Below, piece by piece: positions 35,934 to 45,982 of a stretch of DNA of 64,000 bases. How positions within the stretch are numbered: the first letter of the stretch is position 1; the number at the start of each line of letters is the position of its first letter. This stretch comes from Calvatia gigantea (taxonomy: Eukaryota; Basidiomycota; Agaricomycetes; Agaricales; Lycoperdaceae), in the NCBI GenBank assembly GCA_025093985.1, contig JACAAK010000010.1, forward strand, positions 707,501 to 771,500. Direction: 5' to 3'. The notes under the pieces are model-generated. The model saw only the letters and a program-made list of their open reading frames with translations, was not told where the DNA came from and made no database searches. The position numbers and the translations under genes were made by a program.

Positions 35934-36923
35934 TCATGCCTCAGGAAGCTCATCGAAGTCTCCATTTACTATGGTAGCTGTGAGTGCTTTCTTAGTGGTG
36001 GTGATAAGGAACTTTCCATTGTTGGATTGTACTAAGAAGACAGGTGAGTGGCTTCATCCATCTTGTCAGATAGGGACTGGGACACTGTTGTATGGGAAGT
36101 TGGTAGTGGTGGAGCTGTCCCAGTAGTTCTTGACTATTGAGTTCCAATATTATTGGTCCTTTTCTTGTCCTGGTAACACAGTGCAGAATCTTGTGGGTGG
36201 AAGAAAAACCAATATGAACTGTGGTGGCATGATGGTTTTTATGAAGCGACAGAGGGCATTGACTTCCTCTTTCATAGAGACCGTGGTTTCTTTGTCCATA
36301 GGGGTATTGGCACAGGTTGGTGGCATGGGGTTAATGGTGTCATGCAATTCAGAGAGGGTGATATGAATCCTGTCGACCAGGGTGTTGATGTCAGGGTCCT
36401 CATTCAACTTGTCTCTCCTAAGTAACTTCATGGCTATGTCGGCAAGCTCGAGGAATATGTTAGTGATGTCAAGGTGGTTAAAGACCTCAAGGCCCAAGTC
36501 AATTCAGCTTTGGAGTCCTTGGACATGATCTTGTTCATTAGGGATGAGGGTGGACTGGTCTAGTGCTTGGAAGATGGCAGGGATGTACTGGTTAGTGGAG
36601 GAGAAAGCATTGGTGAATCTGGCACACATGTCAGCAAAGATAATGTAGGTGGTGGCGAGGGTAATGTGTTGGTTCACCACTAGTTGTTTGTTCTGGGCAG
36701 TGATGTTTTCGATTTCACTGTTGGTCACCTTGTCGATGTCCTTGAGTAGAGCTTTGAGGAGGCTTTGTGCTAGGGATGGCATTTTAGCAAGGTTGAAGTA
36801 GGTTCCTTGGGGAGCCAGTGCTCTGCTGCTGCCTGGTTCTGGGAATGGCAGGAATGAGATTCTGGTGGGAGTGGGGTGAATGAGGGAGTCAATAGCGATG
36901 CGGTTGGGTTGGGAGGCAGGCAT
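35934..36923 (-). pseudogene. ORF3 of G7, unknown function
   Basis: ATG at 36923-36921, six bases after pol TAA. 329 codons to TGA 35936-35934 with few breaks: codons 1-139 open, TGA at 36503-36501 (CGA expected), a further 115 codons open, TAA near 36148, and TGA after QDG. It shares NITAQNKQLVVNQHITLATT, FTNAFSSTNQYIPAIF and LGLEVFNHLDITNIF with the others. It stays full length although the same element lost much of gag-pol. Confidence 0.8.
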
Positions 36924-37780
36924 GTTTGTTTAGTTTCTTTGTCGGGGTTGCTTGTTTAATGCTTTTTTGTGTTTTCTGCCCCTTCTTTTATGGGTATCCT
37001 CCAGATGCCTTCTTAGGTAGTCTTGTATGGCATCCTTCACATTCTCCAAATTGGACTCCACTGTCCATGTATCTTCTTCATTGCTATACCCCTTCCAGTG
37101 GACTAGGAATTGATATCCCCTTCCCTGTTTCCTTTGTCTGCAGATTTCTTCCACTTTGTATTCTTCTTCATTGTTTATGATCACAGGGGTGGGTGCCGGT
37201 GGCTATTTTTGACTTGGGAACTCGGCCTGATGTACTGGTGTCAAGAGTTGTTTGTTAAACACATTATGGATGGCCCATCTGTCTGGTAATATTAGCCAAT
37301 ATGCCACTTCTCCTATTTTTTCCTTAATAAGGAAAGGGCTATACTGTTTTTGGCCTAGCTTCTTTGATGCTTGATTGGTATGGATGTTTGTGTTCTCCAG
37401 CCACACTGCATTGCCTATTTGGTATGTTTTGGTGTGGGTCTTGTTACGGTCATATTGCTGTTTCATCTTTTCTTGGTATGTTTGTAGTGCTGATGAGGCA
37501 TCGTCTTGGGTGGTCTGAAGTTTCTTTAGGAAATCTGTGGCCACCAGATTGTTTGTTGGTAGTTCGTTTTTTCCTTTCCATGGGTTTCTTCTGTAGTTTA
37601 GGAAGAACAGCGTCATTTGTGTTCCTCCATGTTATTTGTCATTATACTGAAATTCTGTAATGGGGAGCCATTCTGCCCAGTCATCTTGGTTGTAATTGCA
37701 GTATAAGCAGATGTATGTTTCCACTTCTCTGTTGATGCACTCTGTTTGTCCATCCATTTGTGGGTGATATGCTGTTGATA

Positions 37781-39385
37781 CAGTAAGGGACAAAACCGTT
37801 CCAATGTTTTGAACTTTTCAGAAGATCAGCTCATAACTCAAGGACTACTGTGGCTGTGCACTTCCTAATTTAATTGTAGATAGTCCAGTATCTTATCTAA
37901 TCATATGCAAAGTATGATTATGTAATCCTTTGTTTTGGGGGAGTTATTAATTAATTAATATTTTAAGTACATTGGAACAGTTTTGTCCCTCTCAAATTCT
38001 GAGCACATGACTTCATTTATTGCAATCAAATAAATACAAATAAAATCATGTGACCATGTAGGGTGATGTATAAATGGATGTGCTTATTCTCAGGTGCAAA
38101 TTAACTCCCCCACTATACCTTTACAACTATATGCGCTCTCTTTCCTCTACTCAGACCAATAGAGTCCTCTCTTACCTGGACCAAGGGAAATCTGCTCATC
38201 ATATTGCTTCTATTACTGGTCTGGGAGTCAGTACTATTTCTAGGATTCGCTCCAAACATAGATCAACACTTTCCAAATCTGTTGGTGGCCGCCCATCTAA
38301 ACTTTCTCCCTCTGATATCCACTATTCTGTTCGCCTCATCACCTCTCGCAAGGCTGACAATGCCTCCCAAGTCACCAAATCACTTCAAAATGTTATTGCC
38401 CAGCCTGTATCCACCAAAACAGTGCGCAGGGCACTCAGAGGAGCTGGAATGAAGGCTGTAGTCAAGCGGAAATGACCTAAACTTACTGCTGTCCATAGGA
38501 GGAAAAGGTTGGAGTGGGCAGAAGCACATGTTAACTGGACCCTGGAGGACTGGAAGAGGGTTATTTGGACAGATGAGTCCAAAATCAATCGGTTTGGATC
38601 AGATGGAAGGGTTTGGGTATGGAAAAAGGCAGGAGAGGGGCTGAATGATAGATTGGTTGAGGGAACAGTCAAGTTTGGTGGAGGAAATGTGATGATCTGG
38701 GGTTGTATGCTGTGGGATGGAGTGGGGTTTGCCACTAAAATTGAAGGGAAGATGGATGCTGACCTTTATGTTCAAATTTTGGGGGATGAACTAAAGAGGA
38801 GCATCAGGTGGTATGGGAAGAATGAGGAGGATATGGTCTTCCAACAGGACAATGACCCCAAACACAAGAGCAAAAAGGCTACAAACTGGCTAGATGAGTC
38901 TGAATTGGAGGTTATGGTATGGCCCCCACAGTCTCCAGACCTTAATCCCATTGAACATCTCTGGACTCACCTCAAGAATAAGCTGGGAGAGTATGATACT
39001 CCTCCTGATAGCATGAATACCCTATGGGAGAGGATACAAAAGGAGTGGGATGACATAGAACCAGAAGTGTGTCAGAATCTGATAGAGAGTATGCCTAGGA
39101 GGGTCCAGGCAGTTTTACAGGCCAAGGGAGCTTATACCAGGTACTAGAATACCCATTTTGTATATAAATTTCAAGAGGGACAAAACTGTTCCAATGCACT
39201 TAAAATATTAATTAATTAATAACTCCCCTAAAACAAAGGATTACATAATCATACTTTGCATATGATTAGATAAGATACTGGACTATCTACAATTAAATTA
39301 GGAAGTGCACAGCCACAGTAGTCCTTGAGATATGAGCTGATCTTCTGAGAAGTTCAAAACATTGGAACGGTTTTGTCCCTTACTG
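37781..39385 (+). mobile_element. Tc1/mariner element, complete, nearly intact
   Basis: 1605 bp, bordered by TA on each side (37779-37780, 39386-39387). Removal restores the G7 integrase reading STAYHPQ as in G5. The terminal inverted repeats are 212 bp each (37781-37992 and 39174-39385), with outer ends CAGTAAGGGACAAAAC. Each repeat also ends inside with an inverted copy of the same motif (GGGACAAAACTGTTCCAATG type). It contains one transposase gene. Confidence 0.95.
38131..39147 (+). pseudogene. Tc1-type transposase with one in-frame TGA
   Basis: Cuts and joins the element ends at TA sites. From the ATG at 38131 the frame covers 338 codons to TAG 39145-39147 and has a single break, TGA at 38473-38475. 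Residues 8-45 form a helix-turn-helix (YLDQGKSAHHIASITGLGVSTIS), followed by the GGRPSKLS hook. The catalytic triad is complete: Asp in VIWTDES, Asp in VFQQDND and Glu in NPIEHLW, with 34 residues between the last two (DD34E, Tc1 type). An upstream in-frame ATG at 38074 exists, but the HTH spacing favours 38131. The TGA stands where Trp or Arg would fit (RK-PKLTAVH). Confidence 0.9.
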
Positions 39386-40449
39386 TAGGTTACATTCTAT
39401 GCTGAGCCCTTTGAATAGTTCTTTGGTGAATTCTGATGTGAATTGAGGTCCTCAGTTGCTGAGTACTTTCCTCAGTAATCTGTGTAGCTTCCATATTTCA
39501 TCTCGATATATCTTTGCAATATTCTTGGATGAAATGTCTGTGGTAGTCACTATAAGCCGTATCATTTTTGTGAAGTAGTCTACAATGACCAGTATTGCAT
39601 CTTTCCCATTTGACTCTGGTAGTGGTCCAATCATATCGATGCTGATCTCTTCCCAAGGTCCATTTGGGACTGGGAGGGGGTGTAGTGGCAATTTGAGTGG
39701 TGTTGTTCTTGCTTTATTCCTTTGGCAGGCTTGGCATCCTCAAATATATTTTTTCATGTCCTTTCGCATTGTTGGCCACCAGTAGTCATGGCTGATTAGT
39801 TCTATCATTCTGTGTTGGCCCAGGTGGCCTGCATCTGGCATGTCATGATACTGTGTTAGGATTTCTTCTTGTAGCTTTGGGTCGGGTGGGACGTATATGC
39901 TATTTTGTCTGTAGATGATTCCGTGCTCCTCGGTGAGCTTGGACTCTGGTTTTCTTAACTTGGTAAGAACTGTTGTCTCATGCTGGGGCTTGTTTTGGAT
40001 CTGTTCTAGGAATGTTGGTTTGAGAAATAATTCTGCTCATAAGAGCACTGTGTCATCTGTGTTTCCTGTTTGCAGCCAACTTTCTCGGATCATAGTAACT
40101 AGTTTGTCTTCTTGTTCCTCTGGTATTTGGTGGATTTGGGACAATAGGTTGGCCTTTGTGTTTGTTTTGTGGTCCTGCAATCTTGCTGAAGTTTTTTATG
40201 AAATGTCAGTAGTAGTTGGCGAAGCCTAGGAACCTTTCTACCCCTTTTGTATTTTTCAGCTCTGGCCAGTCTTGTACCAATTTGACTTTTTCTTCTTCCA
40301 TTTCAATTCGTCCATGTCCCACTTTGACTTCTAACATAGGGATTTCTTCCATGTCAAAGATGCATTTGATTCGTTTGAAGCATAGGTTGTATTGTGCTGT
40401 GCATTTCAGGAACTGTACTGTCCACTCTTTTAGTTGTTCCTTGATGTTG

Positions 40450-41300
40450 GTTTTCTTATCTCCTTGGTATTCTGATGCTTCATATCCTTGTCCTACGGCG
40501 AGGATGGCTTCTGTCTATTCTGCATAGGTGTCTGGCCTGGCACTGGGTAGGTAGCCTGTAATAGTGTGGATGATGTCTTGCCTGGCATTTTTCTTGAGTA
40601 GGAACATTGTGTATTTATTATCTGTTTTTGCCTTGCTCTTTAGGACTTGGAATTCAATTAGGTAGTCAACAGTGTTCTTGTTTCCTTGTTTGAACTTCTC
40701 GATTTGCCATTTTACTTTGCTGTTCAAGGCATCATTGGAGAAGGTTTTCCTAAAGTCTTCAGAAAAGGTTTTCCAGTCCACTGAGTCTTCTCCATCTAAG
40801 ACTTGTGGGGCCTTCATTGCCATGTAGGCTCCCACTGTTCCTCCTCTCAGTCTAGCTAAGACTGCTATGGCTTTATCATCCGCTGAGACTATTTTGTTGA
40901 ATTTCATGAAGAGTGTCATTGCTCTCCACCAGTCATCAAACTTGGTGTGGGTGCCATTGAAAAAACCCGGGTCTGGCACTAAGCCTTTCCTACTGGGCGC
41001 TGTTGTGGGTACTACTGCACTGTCAGTCATGTCAGAGTCGGTCTCTGATTCTGTTTCATCTGTGCTTGATTCGTCTGATTTCTCCTGATGGACTAACTTT
41101 TCCTCTGCTAGGTTGAGTTTGTTTAGAAGTTCTGATAATACTTCTTCTTCTGCTGGGTTTGCTCCAGGTTCATCGTGTGTTTCTCCAGTTGGTTCTTCAG
41201 GTACTTCAGGGTTCCCTGTTTCTTCTTTGTCTGATGTTTCGGATTCATCATCAGTGACTTCGAGATTCGGTTCTCTGTATTCATCTGAGTTTGAGCTCAT
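40450..41300 (-). pseudogene. gag: gag of G7, fused in frame to RT remnant
   Basis: ATG at 41300; 261 codons are open to TAG at 40517-40515, where TGG is expected in AEWTEA. It contains the acidic N-terminus with EEPTGETHDEPGANP and a full capsid block (FDDWWRAMTLFMKFNKIVS). Past the stop the frame runs GQGYEASEYQGDKKTN and then directly into RT sequence IKEQLKEWTVQFL. The codon that is TGA in four sister copies reads CAA here. Both zinc knuckles are deleted. Confidence 0.85.
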
Positions 41301-41380
41301 ATACTAGCTCCTAGGTTGTCTTCTGTTTAGGCCTATTTCAGCCTATTCCTTGCAAGGTGAGGTGGGGACACTTAACCAAA

Positions 41381-41687
41381 TGTTACGACCTTAGTCTGAG
41401 TTTACCTCAGGTTGCAACTTAGGCTAAAACTTGAGGACAAGTAAGGGGAGGAGAACAAGAGGTGGTTAAACATACCGAATACAGGAGTATATATGTATGC
41501 TTAAATATGGTAGTCATCCAGTTGAACAGATGGAGGTAACTACATGAAATGTCTGACGACAATGGTACAGTAGTTACTGTGAGTCAATACCCAGAGATTG
41601 CTGGAGTGGAATAGATGAAACAGGTACAGGACAGAGTAGAATGCAGGCAAGTACGGAGCAAGTAAGAATAGGTGAAAGTTCACAACA
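41381..41687 (-). repeat. 5' LTR of G7
   Basis: 307 bp, matching the 3' LTR; followed on the minus strand by TTTGGTTAAGTGTCCCC. Confidence 0.93.
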
Positions 41688-44493
41688 AGGCCTTCATCAA
41701 GGAAAATCTCAAGTCAGGACACATACAGCTGTCAAAGTCTCCATACACAGCCCCCACCTTCTTCATCCCAAAGAAAGATGGTTCAAAACAATTAATCCAA
41801 GACTACAGACAATTAAACAATGTAGTGGTAAAAGACAAAACACCATTGCCCAGAATTGGAGAAGTAATTGACAAGTTGGGAAAGGTGAAATACTTCAACA
41901 AACTTGATATCATTTGGGGATACAACAATGTCAGAATTAAGGAAGGAGACAAATGGAAAGCAGTATTTCTGACCAATGAAGGGCTATTCAAACTGACCGT
42001 AATGTATTTCAGATTAAGCAACTCACCCAGAACATTTTCTAGGATGATGACAAGTATCTTCCAAGACCTACTACAAAATGGGGACATTGTAAACTATATG
42101 GACAACTTCACAATCCCAGGAGATACCAAGGAACAACTAAGAGAAAGAATGATACAATTCCTGACATGAGCAGCAGAATACAACTTCTGTTTTAAACAGA
42201 CAAAATGCATATTCAATGCTGAAGAAATCCCTATGTTGGGAGTGAAGATAGGACACGGGCACATTGAAATGTAAGAGGAGAAAGGCAAGGCAGTATGAGA
42301 CTGGCCTGAGCCCAGAAATAAAAAGGGAGTAGAATGTTTCCTAGGCTTTGCCAATTACTACTGCCAATTCATAAAGAACTTCAGTAAAATTATGACCCCC
42401 CTCAACCAGCTCAAAGGAGCTACTAAATGGAACTGGAAAGAAGAACACCAATCAGCATTCAACGAACTAAAACAATGAATCACTGAAGAACCCACCTTGA
42501 CACTGCCACAAAGGAAAGGATAATTTCGAGTAGAAGTCAATGCCTCAAACTATGCATTAGAGGGGTCCTATTACAGGAACAAGACAAGAAATGGCACCCA
42601 ATTGCATTTACATTGCACACACTTTCCCCAGCAGAACAAAACTATGAAGTCTACAACAAAGAATTACTAGCCATTATTCATGCCCTAAAAGAATGGTGAC
42701 ACTACCTACTAGATGCAGAGGAAAAATTCAAAATCTAAATGGACCATGAAAATCTCAAGTACTATAGAGAGCTGTAGAAGCTTAATGGACAACAAGTGAG
42801 ATGGTACTTGAGATTGCAAGACTATGACTTCATGCTGTGACATGTACCAGGCAAAACGAACACAAAAGCAGACCTATTATCCAGAATTCACCAAGAACCA
42901 GATGAAGAGAATGACAGGCTAATCACTATGATCTGAGAAAGTTGGCTACAAGGCAAACCAGAAAACGAAGAAAATTCTGAAAAAGACATCCTACTCCATG
43001 CAGAACTATTCATCACACCAACATTCATGGACCAGATAAAGGCAAACCACCAAAGAGAAACGAGCATCACTGCAGGACTCCTAAAAAAAGAATCCAATAT
43101 CACAGAACATAATGGAATAATCTACAAGAATGCTAGCATATACATACTACCGGACCCCACACTCTGAGAAGAAATACTACAACAATACCATGATGCACCA
43201 GACACAGGACACCCAGGACAACATAGGATGATCAAGCTGATCACTAGGGACTACTGGTGGCCAATGATATGAAATGACACCAAGAAATACATCAAAGGAT
43301 GCCAGAACTGCCAAAGGAATAAACCTTGCATAGCACTGTTGAAGACACCACTACACCCACTCCCAGTACCTAACAGGCCATGGGAAGAGATAAGCATCGA
43401 TCTCATCAGACCATTACCAGAATCAGAAGGAAAAGATGCCATCCTAGTGGTTGTCGACTGATTCACAAAAATAATACAACTCATACCAACAAAAATAGAC
43501 ATATCCTCAAAAGGAATTGCACAACTTTATAGGAATGAAATATGGAAGCTACATGGAGTACCATGGAAAGTCCTTAGTGACTGAGGGCCACAGTTCGCAT
43601 CAGAATTCACTGGAGAATTATTCAAGGGGTTAGGGGTAGAACGAACTCTATCAATAGCCTACCATCCCCAAACAGACAGACAAATGGAACAAATCAACTA
43701 GGAAGTCAAAACATACCTATGTTTATACTGCAACTATGAACAAGACAACTGGGTAAATTGGCTGCCCATGGCCAAATTCCAGTACAATGACAAGAAACAT
43801 AGTGGAATGCAAGAGACACCTTTCTACCTCAATTATGGACAACATCCCTGGAAAGGGAAAGACCATGGAGCAACAGACAACCCCAGTAGCACCAAATTCC
43901 TAAAACAACCGCAAAATGCAAGAGACAACTCTGCAGCAGCACTATGATCATACCAAGAAAAGATGAAACAAATCCACAATAACAGTAAGTTGCACATAAC
44001 ATGGTATCAACCTGGTGATGAAGTATGGCTAGAAAATGCAAATATCCATACCAATCAGCCATCAAAGAAGCTAGGCCAAAAAAGGTATGGGCCTTTCCAA
44101 ATCAAGGAAAAGATAGGAGAAGTGGCATACCAGCTCACCCTACCAGAAGGATGGGCCATCCATGATGTGTTCAATGAACAGCTGTTAACCCCAGTGCAGA
44201 AAGCAACATTCCTGAGTTAGCAAAGGTTAGCAGCACCTGAGCCAGTGATCATCAATAATGAAGAAGAATATAAGGTAAAAGAGATTTGAGGATGATGAAA
44301 ACAGGGACAGGGATATCAATTCCTAGTACATTGGAAGGGGTACAACAATGAAGATGATATGTGGACAGCAGAATCAAACCTATCCAATGCCCAAGACATG
44401 ATAGTGGAATACCAAAAAAGGCATCTGGAGGATACCCATAAAAGAGGGGGCAGAAAAACCAAGTTATTACCCAGACAAAGAAACTAGCCAGAC

Positions 44494-45483
44494 ATACCTT
44501 CCTCTCAAGCAAACTGTATCACCATCTGCTCACTCATCCACCCCAACCCAACTACAATCTCTTCCATTCCTCTCCCAGAACCAGGCAACAGCCAAGCACC
44601 CACACCTCAGAGCACTCATTATAATCTTGCCACCACACCATCCCCAGCACAAGGGCTCCTTGAAACCCTACTAAAAGATGTTGACAAAGCTACCAACAGT
44701 GAAATAGAAACCATCACTGCCCAAAATAAATAGCTAGTTATCAATTGACACATCACCCTTGCCACCGCCTGCATCACCTTCACTGATATGTATGCAGGAT
44801 TTGCCAATGTATCTTTATCCACCAACTAGCATATCCCAGCCATCTTCCAAGCCCTAAAACAGTCCATACTCACACCTAGCAAGCAAGACTGTGTCCATGG
44901 TCTCCAAAACTGCATAGACCTTGGCCTTGAAGTCTTCAAACACCTCGATATTGCCAACATATTCCTGGAGCTTGCCAACATAGCCATAAACCTGCTCAGA
45001 TGAGACAAGACCACCAAAGACCCAGAAATAGACTCCCTTGTCAACAAAATCCACAGCATGCTCTCCGAGCTATACAACACAATCAACCCCACACTGCCAA
45101 CTCATGCTGACACTCCTATGGATGAAGAAGCCACCATCTCCATGAAAGAAGAGGTCAACTCCCTCTGCTGTTTCATAAAGACCATCACCCCACCACAGCT
45201 CATATCAGTTTTTCACCCACCCACAAGATTCTGCACTGTACTACCAGGCCAAGAGAAAGACCAATACTACTGGAAAATGATAGTCAAGAACTATTGGGAC
45301 AACTCCACCATGACTGACTTCTCATTCAATGGTGTCCCAGTCCCTATCTGTCAAGATGGATGAAGCCATTTACCTGTCTTCTTTGCATGATCAAACAATG
45401 GGAAGTATCTCATTGAAGCCAACAAGAAGACCCTTGCCTCTGCTGTAGTCAATGGAGACTTTGATGAGCTTCCTGAGGCATGA
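44494..45483 (+). pseudogene. ORF3 of G6, unknown function
   Basis: Six bases after pol TAG (44485-44487), in frame, the start codon is ATA (44494-44496) where other copies have ATG. 330 codons to TGA 45481-45483 with internal stops in the N-terminal half. From 45058 it is open for 101 codons (LYNTINPTLPTHADTPMDEE, LPGQEKDQYYW). It ends FDELPEA like G3. Confidence 0.77.
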
Positions 45484-45501
45484 AGCCTAATCAGGGGGTA
45501 T

Positions 45502-45850
45502 TGTTATGGGTTTTTACTGATCAAATCATATTCTGTTATCATCTATTATTATAGGTTTTTACCAATCAAGTTGTATTCCATTATCATCTGCATTCTCACC
45601 TATCAGTGTACCTATTTCTGCTATTTCTGTTGAGTGATCTCCAAGCATGACTCATATTAACTATCATGCCAGCCTCATCAGACATTTCACATAGTTACTC
45701 CATCCATTCAACTGGATGACCTTCTTGTATTTAAGTGTACATATATCTACTGTATTTGGTATACTTAACCACCTAGTTCTCTTCCCTTACTTGCCCTCAA
45801 GACTTAGCCTAAGCTGCAACCTGAGGTCTTAACAGACTAAGGTCATAACA
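45502..45850 (+). repeat. 3' LTR of G6 with a 45-bp duplication
   Basis: 349 bp against 304 bp for the 5' LTR. The first 45 bp (45502-45546) are repeated from 45547 (TATTATAGGTTTTTACC), now diverged by C/T and G/A changes. It follows the polypurine tract AATCAGGGGGTAT. Confidence 0.92.
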
Positions 45851-45982
45851 GGGAGTGATCTAAAGTCTGCACAGAAGTCATTGAGACTTGTCATATACTC
45901 CTGGGCTATAGTGTTGAACCTCTCCCTGAGTGGAGATGATCTGGGCCCAGTTGCAAAGTAAGGTAACATACATAACAGATAT

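Larger units (their letters stand above)
36930..40443 (-). pseudogene. pol: pol remnant of G7 (RT thumb, INT, chromodomain)
   Basis: The order on the minus strand is an RT palm/thumb and connection piece (40443-40171), integrase (40165-39388), the Tc1 insertion, then integrase C-terminus and chromodomain (37780-36930). The C-terminal block 37616-37203 is open for 137 codons. RNase H is missing between NFSKIAGP and the TNTKA linker; the junction at 40160-40165 is GTTTGT, present at both edges in intact copies. The RT active site and protease are absent. Stop TAA at 36932-36930 precedes ORF3. Confidence 0.85.
35609..41687 (-). mobile_element. G7, internally deleted gypsy chromovirus carrying Tc1
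   Basis: TSD AGGTC (35604-35608) and AGGCC (41688-41692) differ at one C/T site; sister copies at this place have GGC, so the left copy changed. Without Tc1 it is about 4.47 kb. Two deletions removed RNase H and the stretch from the gag knuckles through the RT active site, so it is a non-autonomous derivative with both LTRs. Confidence 0.92.
34863..44487 (+). pseudogene. pol: pol of G6, split by G7
   Basis: Pieces 34863-35608 and 41693-44487. Protease DSGC at 35021-35032, with TGA soon after LVDEE. G7 lies at the start of RT, in KEQDELK-AFIKENL. RT has the Arg of QDYR-LNN as Gln (CAA) and the catalytic motif as YMDN (42095-42106). A 1-bp deletion in the RNase H stretch ALGGVL near 42555 shifts the frame by one. 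Integrase and chromodomain (about 44250-44430) follow in the new frame to TAG 44485-44487. The last 86 codons of integrase before the chromodomain (43963-44217) are open. Confidence 0.88.
33346..45850 (+). mobile_element. G6, gypsy chromovirus in the H1 3' LTR
   Basis: TSD GGGAG is perfect (33341-33345 and 45851-45855). Minus G7 the element is about 6.42 kb, larger than its relatives only because its 3' LTR carries a 45-bp duplication. Confidence 0.95.
9380..45977 (+). mobile_element. H1, full-length family H chromovirus with nested insertions
   Basis: The target duplication GATAT is perfect (9375-9379 and 45978-45982). With G3, H2 and G6 removed, the element is about 9152 bp with two 628-bp LTRs. 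Order: LTR, long leader, gag, PR, RT, RNase H, INT, chromodomain, extra 3' ORF, LTR. It sits in opposite orientation inside the RNase H/integrase region of its own relative H0. RT and integrase active-site Asp residues have changed to Asn, so it is inactive. Confidence 0.92.
32840..45977 (+). repeat. 3' LTR of H1 (split by G6)
   Basis: Pieces 32840-33345 and 45856-45977 add up to 628 bp, equal to the 5' LTR. The cut lies after CTCAAGGGAG. The 3' end ACATAACA is followed by the GATAT duplication. Confidence 0.92.
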
